A DNA stretch of 64,000 nucleotides, taken from Alkalibacillus haloalkaliphilus. GTDB taxonomy: Bacteria > Bacillota > Bacilli > Bacillales > Alkalibacillaceae. Under the pieces are notes generated by a model that saw only the letters and a program-made list of their open reading frames with translations, ran no database searches and was not told the DNA's origin. This document shows positions 49,259 to 61,629 of this stretch, one piece after another (the first letter of the stretch is position 1; each line of letters begins with the position of its first letter). The DNA lies in assembly GCF_007991275.1 (NCBI RefSeq), contig NZ_BJYA01000001.1, positions 434,001-498,000 on the forward strand. The letters run 5' to 3'. The position numbers and the translations under genes are program-made.

Positions 49259-50263
49259 ATGAATGAAATGACAACAACTTGGTCAACGATGCGTGAAGTA
49301 CAACCTGTAGCAACACGTATGTTACAAAACAGTATTGTGAAAGATAGAATAGCTCATGCGTATTTATTCCACGGACCTAAAGGGACTGGCAAACAAAAGG
49401 CCAGTCTTTTGTTTGCGATGCGTTACTTTTGTGAGCAAGCTGACAAGTCGTATAGCGAACCTTGTTATGAGTGTAGCTCGTGCAAAAGAATTCAAACAGG
49501 CAACCATCCTGATGTGCACTTTATCGAACCAGATGGGCAGTCGATCAAAAAAGACCAAATTGAGTATTTACAGAAAGAGTTTACATATACAGGATTAGAA
49601 TCGAATCAAAAAGTATATGTTTTACATCAAGCAGAGAAAATGACGACAAATGCAGCAAACCGTTTGTTAAAATTTCTAGAAGAACCGAGTAGACAAACCG
49701 TTGCCATCTTATTAACAGAAAATACTGGTTCTGTTTTAAATACGATTTTGTCTCGTTGCCAAAGAATTCAATTTCACCCTTTGAAAAGCGAAGATATGTA
49801 CGAACAATTTATTGGTGAAGGGATTCCAGAGTCGACAGCCAAAATTTGTGCTGCTTTAAATATAGGTTTAGATGAAGCGAAAGAGCTTAGTCAAGATAGT
49901 TGGTTTGCCGAAGCAAGAAGAATAGTGATACAATTAATAGATAAAGTAATGAATCCTAAAGAAGAAGGTTACTTGTTTCTCCATCAAGTGTGGTTAAATC
50001 ATTTTCAAGAGCGCCACCAACAGGAGTTAGGTATAGATTTGCTGTTGTTATGGTACCAAGACCTTATATCGTCTCATTTAAATAGAGAAGATATGGTCGT
50101 GCTAACAGATCAACTAGACAGACTACAACAATATCAGTACACAATTTCGTTAAGTGATGCAAAAACATGTGTTTATGAACTCTTACAGACAAAGCGTAAG
50201 TTAGCATATAACGTTCACAATACACTTGCAATGGAACATTTAGTCCTTCAATTGCAGAGGTGA
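49259..50263 (+). CDS. holB: DNA polymerase III subunit delta prime
   Basis: 334 aa. AAA+ clamp-loader subunit without ATPase function: the P-loop reads GPKGTGKQ, with Gln where Thr or Ser is needed. Zn-binding CYECSSCKRI, then HPDVHFIEPDGQSIKKDQI and RLLKFLEEPSRQTVAILLTE with SRCQRI follow. It completes the delta-delta'-tau loader that places DnaN on DNA. The start has AAAGGAACAGG upstream; an in-frame ATG at 49268 is an alternative. Confidence 0.95.
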   Translation: MNEMTTTWSTMREVQPVATRMLQNSIVKDRIAHAYLFHGPKGTGKQKASLLFAMRYFCEQADKSYSEPCYECSSCKRIQTGNHPDVHFIEPDGQSIKKDQIEYLQKEFTYTGLESNQKVYVLHQAEKMTTNAANRLLKFLEEPSRQTVAILLTENTGSVLNTILSRCQRIQFHPLKSEDMYEQFIGEGIPESTAKICAALNIGLDEAKELSQDSWFAEARRIVIQLIDKVMNPKEEGYLFLHQVWLNHFQERHQQELGIDLLLLWYQDLISSHLNREDMVVLTDQLDRLQQYQYTISLSDAKTCVYELLQTKRKLAYNVHNTLAMEHLVLQLQR

Positions 50264-50269
50264 TATAGA

Positions 50270-51097
50270 TTGTTAGAAGTAATTGGAGTTCGCTTCAAAC
50301 AAGCGGGTAAAATATATTATTTCGACCCAGGTGATGCTGACTTAACAACGGATGATTATGTCATTGTTGAAACAGTACGCGGAGTCGAATTTGGTAAAGT
50401 CGTAATCTCGAATAAACAAGTTGATGAAGAAGATGTCGTTCTTCCACTTAAGAAAGTTATTCGAATTGCAGATGATAAGGACAAGCTAACGGTAAGTGAG
50501 AACAACGAGATGACCGAAGAAGCAGTCCGTACTTGTTCAGATAAGATTAAAGAACATCAACTTGATATGAATTTAGTTGATGCCGAGTATACATTCGACC
50601 GTAACAAAATAATCTTTTACTTTACAGCAGATGGCCGTGTTGATTTCCGTCATTTAGTTAAAGATTTAGCTGCCGTGTTTAAAACACGAATCGAACTTAG
50701 ACAAATCGGAGTTCGTGATGAGGCTAAAATGTTAGGCGGAATCGGACCTTGTGGAAGAATGCTGTGTTGTTCTACGTTTTTAGGTGATTTTGAACCTGTA
50801 TCAATTAAAATGGCAAAGGACCAAAACTTATCATTGAATCCTGCTAAAATCTCAGGCCTATGTGGTCGTTTAATGTGTTGTTTAAAGTATGAAAATGATA
50901 TGTATGAAGATGCTAAACAAGAGCTTCCAGATATCGGTGAAAGACTAACAACATCACATGGTTCAGGTAAAGTTGTCGGTTTAAACATGCTAGAAAGATT
51001 AGTACAAGTTGAATTATCAGAGATGGAACGTGTTGTCGAATATACACTTGATGAGTTAATTGATGAAGGAGCAATTTCCGTTCCAGCAGCAGAGTAA
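50270..51097 (+). CDS. ricT: RicT (YaaT), PSP1-domain subunit of the Ric complex
   Basis: 275 aa, TTG start with GAGGTGAT upstream. The PSP1 C-terminal domain carries the cysteine clusters CGRMLCC and CGRLMCC with another Cys between, ligands for 4Fe-4S clusters. With RicA and RicF it stimulates RNase Y-dependent mRNA maturation and the Spo0A phosphorelay. It lies 6 nt after holB and is cotranscribed. Confidence 0.95.
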   Translation: MLEVIGVRFKQAGKIYYFDPGDADLTTDDYVIVETVRGVEFGKVVISNKQVDEEDVVLPLKKVIRIADDKDKLTVSENNEMTEEAVRTCSDKIKEHQLDMNLVDAEYTFDRNKIIFYFTADGRVDFRHLVKDLAAVFKTRIELRQIGVRDEAKMLGGIGPCGRMLCCSTFLGDFEPVSIKMAKDQNLSLNPAKISGLCGRLMCCLKYENDMYEDAKQELPDIGERLTTSHGSGKVVGLNMLERLVQVELSEMERVVEYTLDELIDEGAISVPAAE

Positions 51098-51110
51098 TGA
51101 GGTGGATGTT

Positions 51111-51443
51111 GTGAACAAAAAAGAAGTTTTAGACCGTTTTTCTCATTTAGAAAAACAGTTTGAAGACTTACAGAAAGACTTTTCATTATTAAAAAACGAC
51201 CTCGTACAGTTAATGGAAGAAAACCATCAACTGGCGCATGAAAATCATCATTTACGTCAACGTTTAGATGATTTAACACAAGAGGACTCGTCAAACGATC
51301 ATCAAACTCCTTCAAAAAGCGTCGGTGAAGGTTATGATAATTTAGCTAGAATTTACGAGGAAGGCTTCCACATATGTCACGTTTATTTCGGAACACCTCG
51401 TGAAGAAGAAGATTGTATGTTTTGTTTAAAGTTTTTTAATTAA
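51111..51443 (+). CDS. yabA: Replication initiation control protein YabA
   Basis: 110 aa from the GTG at 51111 ([17 protein letters not shown]) with GAGGTGG upstream; an in-frame ATG at 51060 would lie inside ricT. N-terminal leucine-zipper coiled coil (to about residue 55), then a Zn-binding domain ([10 protein letters not shown]...CMFC). YabA binds DnaA and DnaN and limits initiation at oriC. Confidence 0.95.
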   Translation: MNKKEVLDRFSHLEKQFEDLQKDFSLLKNDLVQLMEENHQLAHENHHLRQRLDDLTQEDSSNDHQTPSKSVGEGYDNLARIYEEGFHICHVYFGTPREEEDCMFCLKFFN

Positions 51444-51456
51444 ATATACATTTGTA

Positions 51457-51494
51457 ACATCCTTTACTGCAAATAATGTAGTAAAGGTTGTTTT
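51457..51494 (+). terminator. Terminator after yabA
   Basis: Arms 51457-51470 and 51478-51491 pair with two mismatches and run into TTTT. A dispersed repeat follows. Confidence 0.75.
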
Positions 51495-51526
51495 ATGTAG
51501 GGGGAACTTCACTGCGACAAACGACC

Positions 51527-51597
51527 TTAGGGAGTTTGAGCAGATGTTGCACTTGTGCCCTGTGGGTAGAAGCGAAGCATTTTGATGTAGCGATGAT
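51527..51597 (+). repeat. Dispersed 71-bp repeat, copy B
   Basis: Matches the complement of 34542-34612 at 61 of 71 positions without gaps. As with copy A it lies just after a terminator, between core genes (yabA and the TrmN6-like gene). Confidence 0.85.
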
Positions 51598-51698
51598 AAA
51601 ATTTATTTGTTAAAAGGATAATAAGTGGATGGTGTAAATTTTTACACCACCACACTTAAAATAGAACAACGTTAAGACACATAAGAGGGATGAGCTAT

Positions 51699-52460
51699 AT
51701 GGTAGAGTTAAAAAGTGATGAAAGAATAGACTATTTATTAAATGACCAAAGAAGGCAAATTATTCAAAGCCCAACGGTGTTCGCTTTCTCGGTGGATGCT
51801 GTGCTATTAGCTCATTTTACATATTTGCCGATTAAACGGGGTCGTGTTTTAGACTTATGTACTGGTAATGGTGTTATACCACTTTTTTTAACTAAACGTT
51901 CGCAAGCAGAAATGGTCGGGGTTGAAATACAAGAACGCCTTTATGATATGGCTGTACGAAATGTTCAACTTAACAAACTAACAGATCAAATTGATATGAT
52001 TCATGGTGATTTGCGAGAAGAAACGAGACGTTTTAATCAAACGTTTGATGTTGTCACATGTAATCCACCGTACTTTAAAACAGAAGAACCCAATAAACGT
52101 AATCAAAACGAACACTTAACGATTGCTCGCCATGAAGTCTATTGTGATTTAAATGATGTATTAAAAGCATGTAGCCGTTCAGTGAAATCAGGTGGCAAAG
52201 TATCAATGGTTCATCGTCCTAATAGACTTTCCGAAATTATAACAATTGCTAAAAGTTATAAGTTAGAAGTAAAACGTTTGAAGTTTGTTTACCCAAAAAG
52301 ACATAAAGAAGCTAATATTTTATTAGTTGAATTCGCAAAAGATGGACAACCTGATTTAAAAGTAGAACCGCCATTATATATCCATGAGGAAAATGGGGAT
52401 TATACTAAAGAGATGACGAAAATTTTGTACGGTGAAGAAGGGAGTTCCGCTCATGGTTAA
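51699..52460 (+). CDS. TrmN6-like SAM-dependent methyltransferase (YabB)
   Basis: 253 aa from the ATG at 51699, nine bases after GAGGG; an ATG at 51690 overlaps that site. Motif I VLDLCTGNGVIPLFL, an acidic motif II (VGVEIQ), and the N6-adenine catalytic motif NPPYF. The family modifies A37 of tRNA1(Val) in E. coli; the Bacillus substrate is likely a tRNA. Its end overlaps the rsmI start by 8 nt. The GIY-YIG gene yazA that separates them in B. subtilis is absent. Confidence 0.9.
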   Translation: MVELKSDERIDYLLNDQRRQIIQSPTVFAFSVDAVLLAHFTYLPIKRGRVLDLCTGNGVIPLFLTKRSQAEMVGVEIQERLYDMAVRNVQLNKLTDQIDMIHGDLREETRRFNQTFDVVTCNPPYFKTEEPNKRNQNEHLTIARHEVYCDLNDVLKACSRSVKSGGKVSMVHRPNRLSEIITIAKSYKLEVKRLKFVYPKRHKEANILLVEFAKDGQPDLKVEPPLYIHEENGDYTKEMTKILYGEEGSSAHG

Positions 52461-53328
52461 CGTTCAAAAGAGTTTTGGAGAAGAAGGGGCTAAACTATAC
52501 GTTGTTCCAACACCCATTGGAAATTTAGAAGACCTCACATTTAGAGCGCTAAAAGTATTAGAGAATGCTGATCTAATTGCGTGTGAAGATACGAGGCAAA
52601 CGCAAAAGTTACTTAACTTTTTTGACTTAAACAATTCATTAATTAGTTTCCATGAGCACAGCCATGACAAACGTACTGAAGACATTTTACAACGTATTCA
52701 TAACGGTGAGTCCCTTGCGTTAGTAAGTGATGCAGGCATGCCTTTAATTTCAGATCCAGGATATACTTTAGTTAGCCGAGCTCGAGAAGAAGGAATTGAT
52801 GTTGTCGTATTACCCGGAGCAAATGCAGCGTTATGTGCTTTAGTCGGCTCAGGATTACCGACTAATTCCTTTACATTTGCAGGTTTCTTACCTAAGAAAA
52901 AGAAAGAGATCGTTAATATATTAGAATCACTTGATCAACAACAACATACGCTTATATTTTACGAATCGCCCTATCGAGTGACTAAGACATTAGAAGTTAT
53001 GAAAGAAGTATACAGTAGTGATCGAAAGGTTACACTTGCTAGGGAGTTAACGAAGAAGTTCGAAGAGTATATTAGTGGTTCTATAAATGACGTTTATGAT
53101 TGGTCTATATCGGACGATTCTACAATACGTGGTGAATTTTGCATCATTGTTGAGCCAATTGATGAAAAAGATATGGAAAGTGATATTTGGTGGGATGATT
53201 TATCATTAGTCGAACATGTAGAATACTATATGGAAAACGAGCAATTAAAGACAAAAGCAGCTGTTAAACGAGTTTCGCAAGACCGAGGACTTTCAAGTCG
53301 TGACGTGTATAACGAGTTTCATCAGTAA
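52453..53328 (+). CDS. rsmI: 16S rRNA (cytidine-1402-2'-O)-methyltransferase RsmI
   Basis: 291 aa from the ATG at 52453, with GAAGGGAG upstream. Tetrapyrrole-methylase fold: VVPTPIGNLEDLTFRAL, CEDTRQTQKLL, SDAGMPLISDPGY, and LPGANAALCALVGSGLP. It methylates the 2'-OH of C1402 in the ribosomal P site. Translationally coupled to the upstream methylase by overlap. Confidence 0.96.
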   Translation: MVNVQKSFGEEGAKLYVVPTPIGNLEDLTFRALKVLENADLIACEDTRQTQKLLNFFDLNNSLISFHEHSHDKRTEDILQRIHNGESLALVSDAGMPLISDPGYTLVSRAREEGIDVVVLPGANAALCALVGSGLPTNSFTFAGFLPKKKKEIVNILESLDQQQHTLIFYESPYRVTKTLEVMKEVYSSDRKVTLARELTKKFEEYISGSINDVYDWSISDDSTIRGEFCIIVEPIDEKDMESDIWWDDLSLVEHVEYYMENEQLKTKAAVKRVSQDRGLSSRDVYNEFHQ

Positions 53329-53331
53329 CAT

Positions 53332-53360
53332 AAAAAAACGGGGCCTTTAATAGCCCCGTT
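53332..53360 (-). terminator. Terminator of abrB
   Basis: Eight-base GC-rich arms (53337-53344, 53353-53360). On the minus strand a seven-T run follows. It lies between convergent rsmI and abrB. Confidence 0.9.
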
Positions 53361-53364
53361 ACAA

Positions 53365-53637
53365 TTAGCTCATTTTCTTTTGGATCTCGTCCATTAGTTG
53401 TTGTGCGCCTTCTTTGCTAAGGACGATATTGTCTCCAACAGAGATGTTGTCGTTAGAGATTTCGCCAGTGATTTGGCAAGCCATGTTTGGCTGGTATTTC
53501 TTTAGGACGATTTGATCGTCATCTACGTAGATCTCTAGTGCGTCTTTTACGTTTATATCTAGTGTGCGACGCAACTCAATAGGAATTACTACTCTTCCTA
53601 ATTCGTCTACTTTTCTTACGATACCAGTTGATTTCAT
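53365..53637 (-). CDS. abrB: Transition-state regulator AbrB
   Basis: 90 aa. Swapped-hairpin DNA-binding N-terminus MKSTGIVRKVDELGRVVIPIELRRTL, nearly invariant in Bacillus, and the conserved Cys in MACQITGE. AbrB represses many stationary-phase and sporulation genes during growth, and is itself repressed by Spo0A~P. It is a lone gene on the minus strand. The roughly 276-base gap to metS holds both upstream regions; I saw no riboswitch there. Confidence 0.96.
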   Translation of the reverse strand: MKSTGIVRKVDELGRVVIPIELRRTLDINVKDALEIYVDDDQIVLKKYQPNMACQITGEISNDNISVGDNIVLSKEGAQQLMDEIQKKMS

Positions 53638-53847
53638 TATTTTTCTCCCCTCTCGATCATAATTTCGCTATCTTTCGCAACTAAATTTACCACTCTTTGT
53701 ATGTATAGTCAATTAATTAAAATATAAATAATTGTAAATTGTTTCATTTTGAAACAACATAGATGATTTACATAAGTTGTCAAAGTTATGTGAGATAAAC
53801 TACGAATAACAATGGAAATTGTTTAATTTAATCGTTACAATATATAG

Positions 53848-55866
<2,019 letters not shown>

Positions 55867-55932
55867 TACTAACAAAAAGGGGGCGGAGTTTTACGTTCCC
55901 TTTTGTCTTGTATAACTAGAGGAGTGGGTATA

Positions 55933-56697
55933 ATGTTATTTGATACACATGTACATTTAAATGCTGATCAATTTAATGAAGACCGCGAGGAAGTGATCCA
56001 ACGTGCACAATCTGAAGGTGTTACACATATGGTTGTTGTTGGATTTGACCGCAAAACGATTCCAATAGCTATCGAAATTGCTGAAAAATATGATTTCATC
56101 TATGCAGCGGTAGGATGGCACCCTGTAGATGCTATCGATATGACAGATGAAGATTTAAATTGGATTGAAGAACTAAGTCGCCACGAAAAAGTCGTCGCGA
56201 TTGGTGAGATGGGTCTAGACTATCACTGGGATAAATCACCGAAAGAGGTACAAAAAGATGTATTTCGCAAACAAGTCGCATTAGCTAAACGTATTAACAT
56301 GCCAATCATTATTCATAATCGAGAAGCAACTGAAGATATTGTTGAAATTTTACAAGAAGAGCAAGCAGGACAAGTTGGGGGCATTATGCATTGTTATAAC
56401 GACAATGTTGACTATGCTAAAGCGTGTTTAGATATGGGCTTTCATATCTCACTAGGTGGACCAGTTACTTTCAAGAATGCGAAAGACCCTAAATTGGTTG
56501 CACAAGAAGTCCCACTTGAAAAGTTATTAATTGAAACAGATTGTCCATTCTTAGCACCGCATCCGAATCGTGGTAAGCGTAATGAACCTGCATACGTCAA
56601 ACTAGTCGCTGAAAAAATAGCTGAGTTAAAAGATTTATCAGTAGAAGAAGTAGCAAGACATACGAATCAAAATGCTAGACAATTATTTAAAATCTAG
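55933..56697 (+). CDS. tatD: TatD family metal-dependent hydrolase (YabD)
   Basis: 254 aa from the ATG at 55933, with GAGGAGTGG upstream. Metal ligands appear in order: DTHVHLN, GEMGLDYHW, IIHNREA, MHCYND and ETDCPFLAP. TatD proteins are 3'-5' exonucleases on DNA and RNA in other bacteria. It follows metS as in B. subtilis. Confidence 0.95.
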   Translation: MLFDTHVHLNADQFNEDREEVIQRAQSEGVTHMVVVGFDRKTIPIAIEIAEKYDFIYAAVGWHPVDAIDMTDEDLNWIEELSRHEKVVAIGEMGLDYHWDKSPKEVQKDVFRKQVALAKRINMPIIIHNREATEDIVEILQEEQAGQVGGIMHCYNDNVDYAKACLDMGFHISLGGPVTFKNAKDPKLVAQEVPLEKLLIETDCPFLAPHPNRGKRNEPAYVKLVAEKIAELKDLSVEEVARHTNQNARQLFKI

Positions 56698-56905
56698 TAT
56701 AGGTGCAGTCATAAAAATGTATGTTTAACGTACGTATAATAGAGGCCTGTTTTGGTTAAGATGGCATGTAGGCACCTACTTTAGTCTATTATTCTATGGC
56801 TAAAGTACTACTTGTAATAAACATGTAATATTCTCTTAAACAAATATTATTTGACTTATAACTATATGGTGCCTATAATCAGATGCGTACAGAGGAGGCA
56901 TTTTT

Positions 56906-58114
56906 ATGGCAGGTACAGAACAGGCGAAAAAGGGTTTTAGTCGTTTTGGTTTTAAGCAAATAGCCCTAACCTTGTTCGCAACAATTTTAGTTTTAGCCTC
57001 AATTACTTTCTTTGTCTATGACTCTATGAGGGCTGAAGTAACTGTTGTATTAGACGATGAAGAACAAACAGTTGTGACAACAGCGGATACAGTAGATGAA
57101 TTGCTAGATGAACTTGATGTTGAAGTCGGTGAACATGATCATCTATCTGTAGATGTCAATGCTGATTTAGAAGATGGTATGGACATTACTTATGAGCAGG
57201 CAAGAGAAGTTATTGTTACAATGGACCAACGTACAGAACATTACTATACAACTGAAAATACAGTAGAAGACTTTTTAAATAATAAAGATATCGAATTATC
57301 AGAGCATGACCAAATGTCAGTCTCTCTAAATGATTCGGTTCATGATCAGATGCATATTGCCATTAGCTCAGCTTTTGAAGTTAAAATTGTGGATGGTGGC
57401 GAAGAAAAGACAAAGGTTGTAACAAACCAGACGGTCCAAAGTTTACTTAATCAAGAAGATATTGATTTAAGTGAGCATGATAAGTTAAACGTTGAACCGT
57501 CGCAAATGGTTAGAGACCAACGTGATATTGAAATCGTACGTGTGTCTATAGACTATGAAACTGTTGAAGAAAGTGTTCCATATACAACAGAGACACGCGA
57601 AGACGACTCAATGTTACAAGGTGAAAATGAAGTTGTTCAATTAGGTGAAGAAGGTAAAAAAGTTCAAGAGTATGAAGTCGTAAAAGAAAACGGTGAAGTC
57701 GTATCTCGAGAACTTGTCGATGAAGAGATTGTAGAAGAAAGTGTCAATCGTGTTGTGATGGAAGGAACTAAGGAAGAAGAAGTTCAACTCGCATCTTCAT
57801 CTTCTGGTGAGTTTCAAGAGTTTACATCAACGAAGTATACAGCTAATTGTTCAGGATGTAGTGGTGTAACGGCTACGGGTGTTAACGTCAATAATACAAT
57901 TCACCATAATGGTATGAGAGTAATTGCAGTTGACCCTAGTGTCATTCCACTTTACTCGATTGTCGAAGTTAAAACACCAAGTGAAACTTTCACAGCTATT
58001 GCACTTGATACAGGTGGTGCAATTGTCGGAAACAAGATTGATATTTTAGTTGATTCAAGAAATGAAGCGATGAATTGGGGCCGCCGAACAGTTCAAGTTC
58101 GCGTAATTGAATAA
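56906..58114 (+). CDS. yabE: YabE-type cell-wall protein (DUF348, G5 and 3D domains)
   Basis: 402 aa. A membrane anchor at about 20-42, then repeated DUF348 units (about 47-95, 103-150, 160-205), a G5 domain (about 210-290) and a C-terminal 3D domain. The three Asp of the 3D domain lie in AVDPSVIP, ALDTGGAI and KIDILVD. It resembles resuscitation-promoting factors and probably cuts peptidoglycan glycan strands. The extracellular part is very acidic. The 208-base leader can form alternative hairpins (56768-56806). GAGGAGG precedes the ATG. Confidence 0.93.
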   Translation: MAGTEQAKKGFSRFGFKQIALTLFATILVLASITFFVYDSMRAEVTVVLDDEEQTVVTTADTVDELLDELDVEVGEHDHLSVDVNADLEDGMDITYEQAREVIVTMDQRTEHYYTTENTVEDFLNNKDIELSEHDQMSVSLNDSVHDQMHIAISSAFEVKIVDGGEEKTKVVTNQTVQSLLNQEDIDLSEHDKLNVEPSQMVRDQRDIEIVRVSIDYETVEESVPYTTETREDDSMLQGENEVVQLGEEGKKVQEYEVVKENGEVVSRELVDEEIVEESVNRVVMEGTKEEEVQLASSSSGEFQEFTSTKYTANCSGCSGVTATGVNVNNTIHHNGMRVIAVDPSVIPLYSIVEVKTPSETFTAIALDTGGAIVGNKIDILVDSRNEAMNWGRRTVQVRVIE

Positions 58115-58134
58115 AACAATCTTTTTTGATTTAT

Positions 58135-58185
58135 AGATAATCCTGCTATACTATAATAACGTATAGTTAGGATTATCTTTTTTTG
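58135..58185 (+). terminator. Terminator after yabE
   Basis: Outer arms 58135-58144 and 58169-58178 plus inner arms CTATAC and GTATAG; a seven-T run follows. Confidence 0.9.
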
Positions 58186-58246
58186 GTTTAAATCCTTAAG
58201 ATTACATAACTGAATGAGAGACTTGAACGAGAAAGGAAGCGTCCGT

Positions 58247-59680
<1,434 letters not shown>

Positions 59681-59682
<2 letters not shown>

Positions 59683-59708
59683 CTCACCTTTATATGGTGA
59701 GTTTTACT
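59681..59708 (+). terminator. Terminator after rsmA
   Basis: AACTCACC and GGTGAGTT (59681-59688, 59696-59703) with a T-rich tail. The 5' arm begins within the stop codon. Confidence 0.85.
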
Positions 59709-59726
59709 TTTATTAAGGGCTTATGC

Positions 59727-59754
59727 ACAATCTGTTCGCTTTCACAATACGTTA
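59727..59754 (+). promoter_or_regulatory. Putative sigma-K promoter of yabG
   Basis: AC at 59727-59728, a 17-base spacer, then AATACGTTA (59746-59754), one mismatch from CATAnnnTA. B. subtilis yabG is known to be sigma-K dependent. Confidence 0.5.
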
Positions 59755-59787
59755 TAAGAGAAGGTAATTAGTGAAAGGGAGAACGAG

Positions 59788-60678
59788 ATGAATTGGCATA
59801 GAGGAGAAATCGTGACACGGCACTCTTATGGTCATGACTTGTTATTTCGGGTGCAAAAAGTTTATAACAACCAAGCAATCATCTATGGGGAAAACTTTCG
59901 CTTAGAAGCAGATGCCCCATTAGATGACTTAAAGCGTGTACAAAATGATGAGAGACACAAAATTGAACGACAAGTACGCCAAAAAGAAGCAACATCTTAT
60001 CGAATGTTTAGACAGGATTATTATTTACGTTCATTCCGTGATTATGCACAACCGACTTCGGTTAAAGAAGAGGATGTAGCACAATTTCAGTTATGTCCTA
60101 AAGTTCTTCATATTGATGGAGACGCTTTGTTCTTGAAGAAATGTGTCATGCTTTATAAAAGACTTGGCTTACAAGTGCATGGAATTCACGTTGAAGAATC
60201 AGAGATGCCATTGAAAATAAAAGAATTAATGGAGAAAGTACAACCAGACATTTTAGTGATTACAGGTCATGACTCATACTCGAAGCAAAAAGGTGAAGAG
60301 CATGACATTAGGGCTTATCGTAATAGTAAGTACTTCGTTGAGTCGGTTAGAGAAGCTAGGAAGATCGAGCCGAGTCTTGACCAATTAGTTATATTTGCAG
60401 GTGCATGCCAGTCTCACTTTGAATCGCTTATTAAAGCTGGAGCCAATTTCGCAAGTTCCCCTACGAGAATTAACATTCATGCGTTAGACCCAGTTTATGT
60501 CATTGCTAAGATTGGTTATACATCTTTTATGGAAAAGGTTAACTTGCATGATGTCATAAATAAAACCATCACAAGAGAAAAAGGGATTGGCGGCGTTGAA
60601 ACTAGAGGCTTATTTAGAATTGGTTTGCCATACATGAAAGGCTTGCCAGTAACAAATGAGAAATCAAAAGAAGAATGA
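59788..60678 (+). CDS. yabG: Sporulation-specific cysteine protease YabG
   Basis: 296 aa. FRVQKVYNNQAIIYGENFRLEADAPLDDL, ITGHDSY and VIFAGACQSHFESLIKAGANFASSP match YabG, including the His and Cys thought to be catalytic. It processes coat proteins such as SpoIVA and SafA in the mother cell. GAAAGGGAG precedes the ATG. Its own terminator appears to be split by the IS element that begins 16 nt after the stop. Confidence 0.95.
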   Translation: MNWHRGEIVTRHSYGHDLLFRVQKVYNNQAIIYGENFRLEADAPLDDLKRVQNDERHKIERQVRQKEATSYRMFRQDYYLRSFRDYAQPTSVKEEDVAQFQLCPKVLHIDGDALFLKKCVMLYKRLGLQVHGIHVEESEMPLKIKELMEKVQPDILVITGHDSYSKQKGEEHDIRAYRNSKYFVESVREARKIEPSLDQLVIFAGACQSHFESLIKAGANFASSPTRINIHALDPVYVIAKIGYTSFMEKVNLHDVINKTITREKGIGGVETRGLFRIGLPYMKGLPVTNEKSKEE

Positions 60679-60693
60679 ATAAATTTAAACACC

Positions 60694-60717
60694 TGAACTG
60701 TACCCCGAAAAGTGGAC
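60694..60717 (+). repeat. IS left terminal inverted repeat (orfB end)
   Basis: Begins TGAACTGTACCCC and ends AGTGGAC; pairs with the right end at 19 of 24 positions. Confidence 0.9.
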
Positions 60718-60730
60718 AGTATTAAAAAAA

Positions 60731-61570
60731 CTACGCAGCTAAAAGGTGATCCCGATACTGGTTAGGGGTCATCTTTTTTAATGTCCACTGATATCTTGAA
60801 GAATTGTATTCTAATATATACTCATTTATTAAGGATTTCAATTCTTTGATTGTTTGACACCTCTTAATCTCTAATTCATCTTTTAAATGCCCAAAGAAAG
60901 ACTCTATTGGCGCATTATCCCAACAGTTTCCCTTTCGGGACATCGATTGTATAAAACCATATTCTTTAATTTGTACCTGAAATTCTGGGTGCGTATAGTG
61001 AAAGCCTTGATCTGAGTGGAAATAGCACTCAGGGGACACTACATGACCATTTTCGAATAATGTTTCTAGTGTGTTATAAACTAAATCCATCTTCAACGAA
61101 GTTGAAACATAATGAGCCAAAATTTCATTCGTTGCACCATCCTTAATAGCTGATAGATAAGCGACATGACCTTTTCCATAGTGTAAATATGTTATATCTG
61201 TTAGTAATACTTTTCCTGGCTCACCTTGATCAAACTCACGATTTACAAGGTTTTCACATGTTTTATGCTCTTGAGTGGCTTGAGCCATCTTTTTATAGGG
61301 ATTGGCTTGTCTAACCTTCGTCTCTAATCCACCTTGATTCATTAACCGACGGATCTTCTTTAAGTTCATAATGACACCATAATCATTTTCTAGTATCATC
61401 TTAATGCTTTTGGCTCCTACTTTTTTATTTTTAATTAGAAAAATATGTTGGATCAAATTAAGGTCTTGTGCATCACTTTGTGCGGATTTCAGTCTATACT
61501 CTTCATTATTTAACCACTTGTAATAACCACTCTTACTCACGCCGGCTAATTGACACAGATGCCTCGTCAT
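60731..61570 (-). CDS. IS3-family transposase OrfB (DDE integrase domain)
   Basis: 279 aa as an independent ORF. HTH_21-like N-terminus, then the rve integrase core with the catalytic residues Asp in LTDITYL, Asp in HSDQGFHYTHP and Glu in DNAPIESFFGHLKDEL. The C-terminal YNSSRYQWTLKKMTPNQYRDHL is typical of IS150-like OrfB. The frame is open upstream to the A-AAA-AAG signal at 61672-61678, so the working transposase is the OrfAB fusion. Confidence 0.95.
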   Translation of the reverse strand: MTRHLCQLAGVSKSGYYKWLNNEEYRLKSAQSDAQDLNLIQHIFLIKNKKVGAKSIKMILENDYGVIMNLKKIRRLMNQGGLETKVRQANPYKKMAQATQEHKTCENLVNREFDQGEPGKVLLTDITYLHYGKGHVAYLSAIKDGATNEILAHYVSTSLKMDLVYNTLETLFENGHVVSPECYFHSDQGFHYTHPEFQVQIKEYGFIQSMSRKGNCWDNAPIESFFGHLKDELEIKRCQTIKELKSLINEYILEYNSSRYQWTLKKMTPNQYRDHLLAA

Positions 61571-61629
61571 ACCATGTAATTGATTAGTTCGAATTGTTCG
61601 TTCTATAAGTTCATATTTTTCATGCGGTT

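Noticed and set aside
50650-51315. 221-codon minus-strand open frame
   Set aside because: It is antisense to ricT and yabA, both clearly real; there is no family resemblance.
56698-56905. c-di-AMP (ydaO-type) riboswitch before yabE
   Set aside because: The conserved core segments of that class could not be found and the leader is short.
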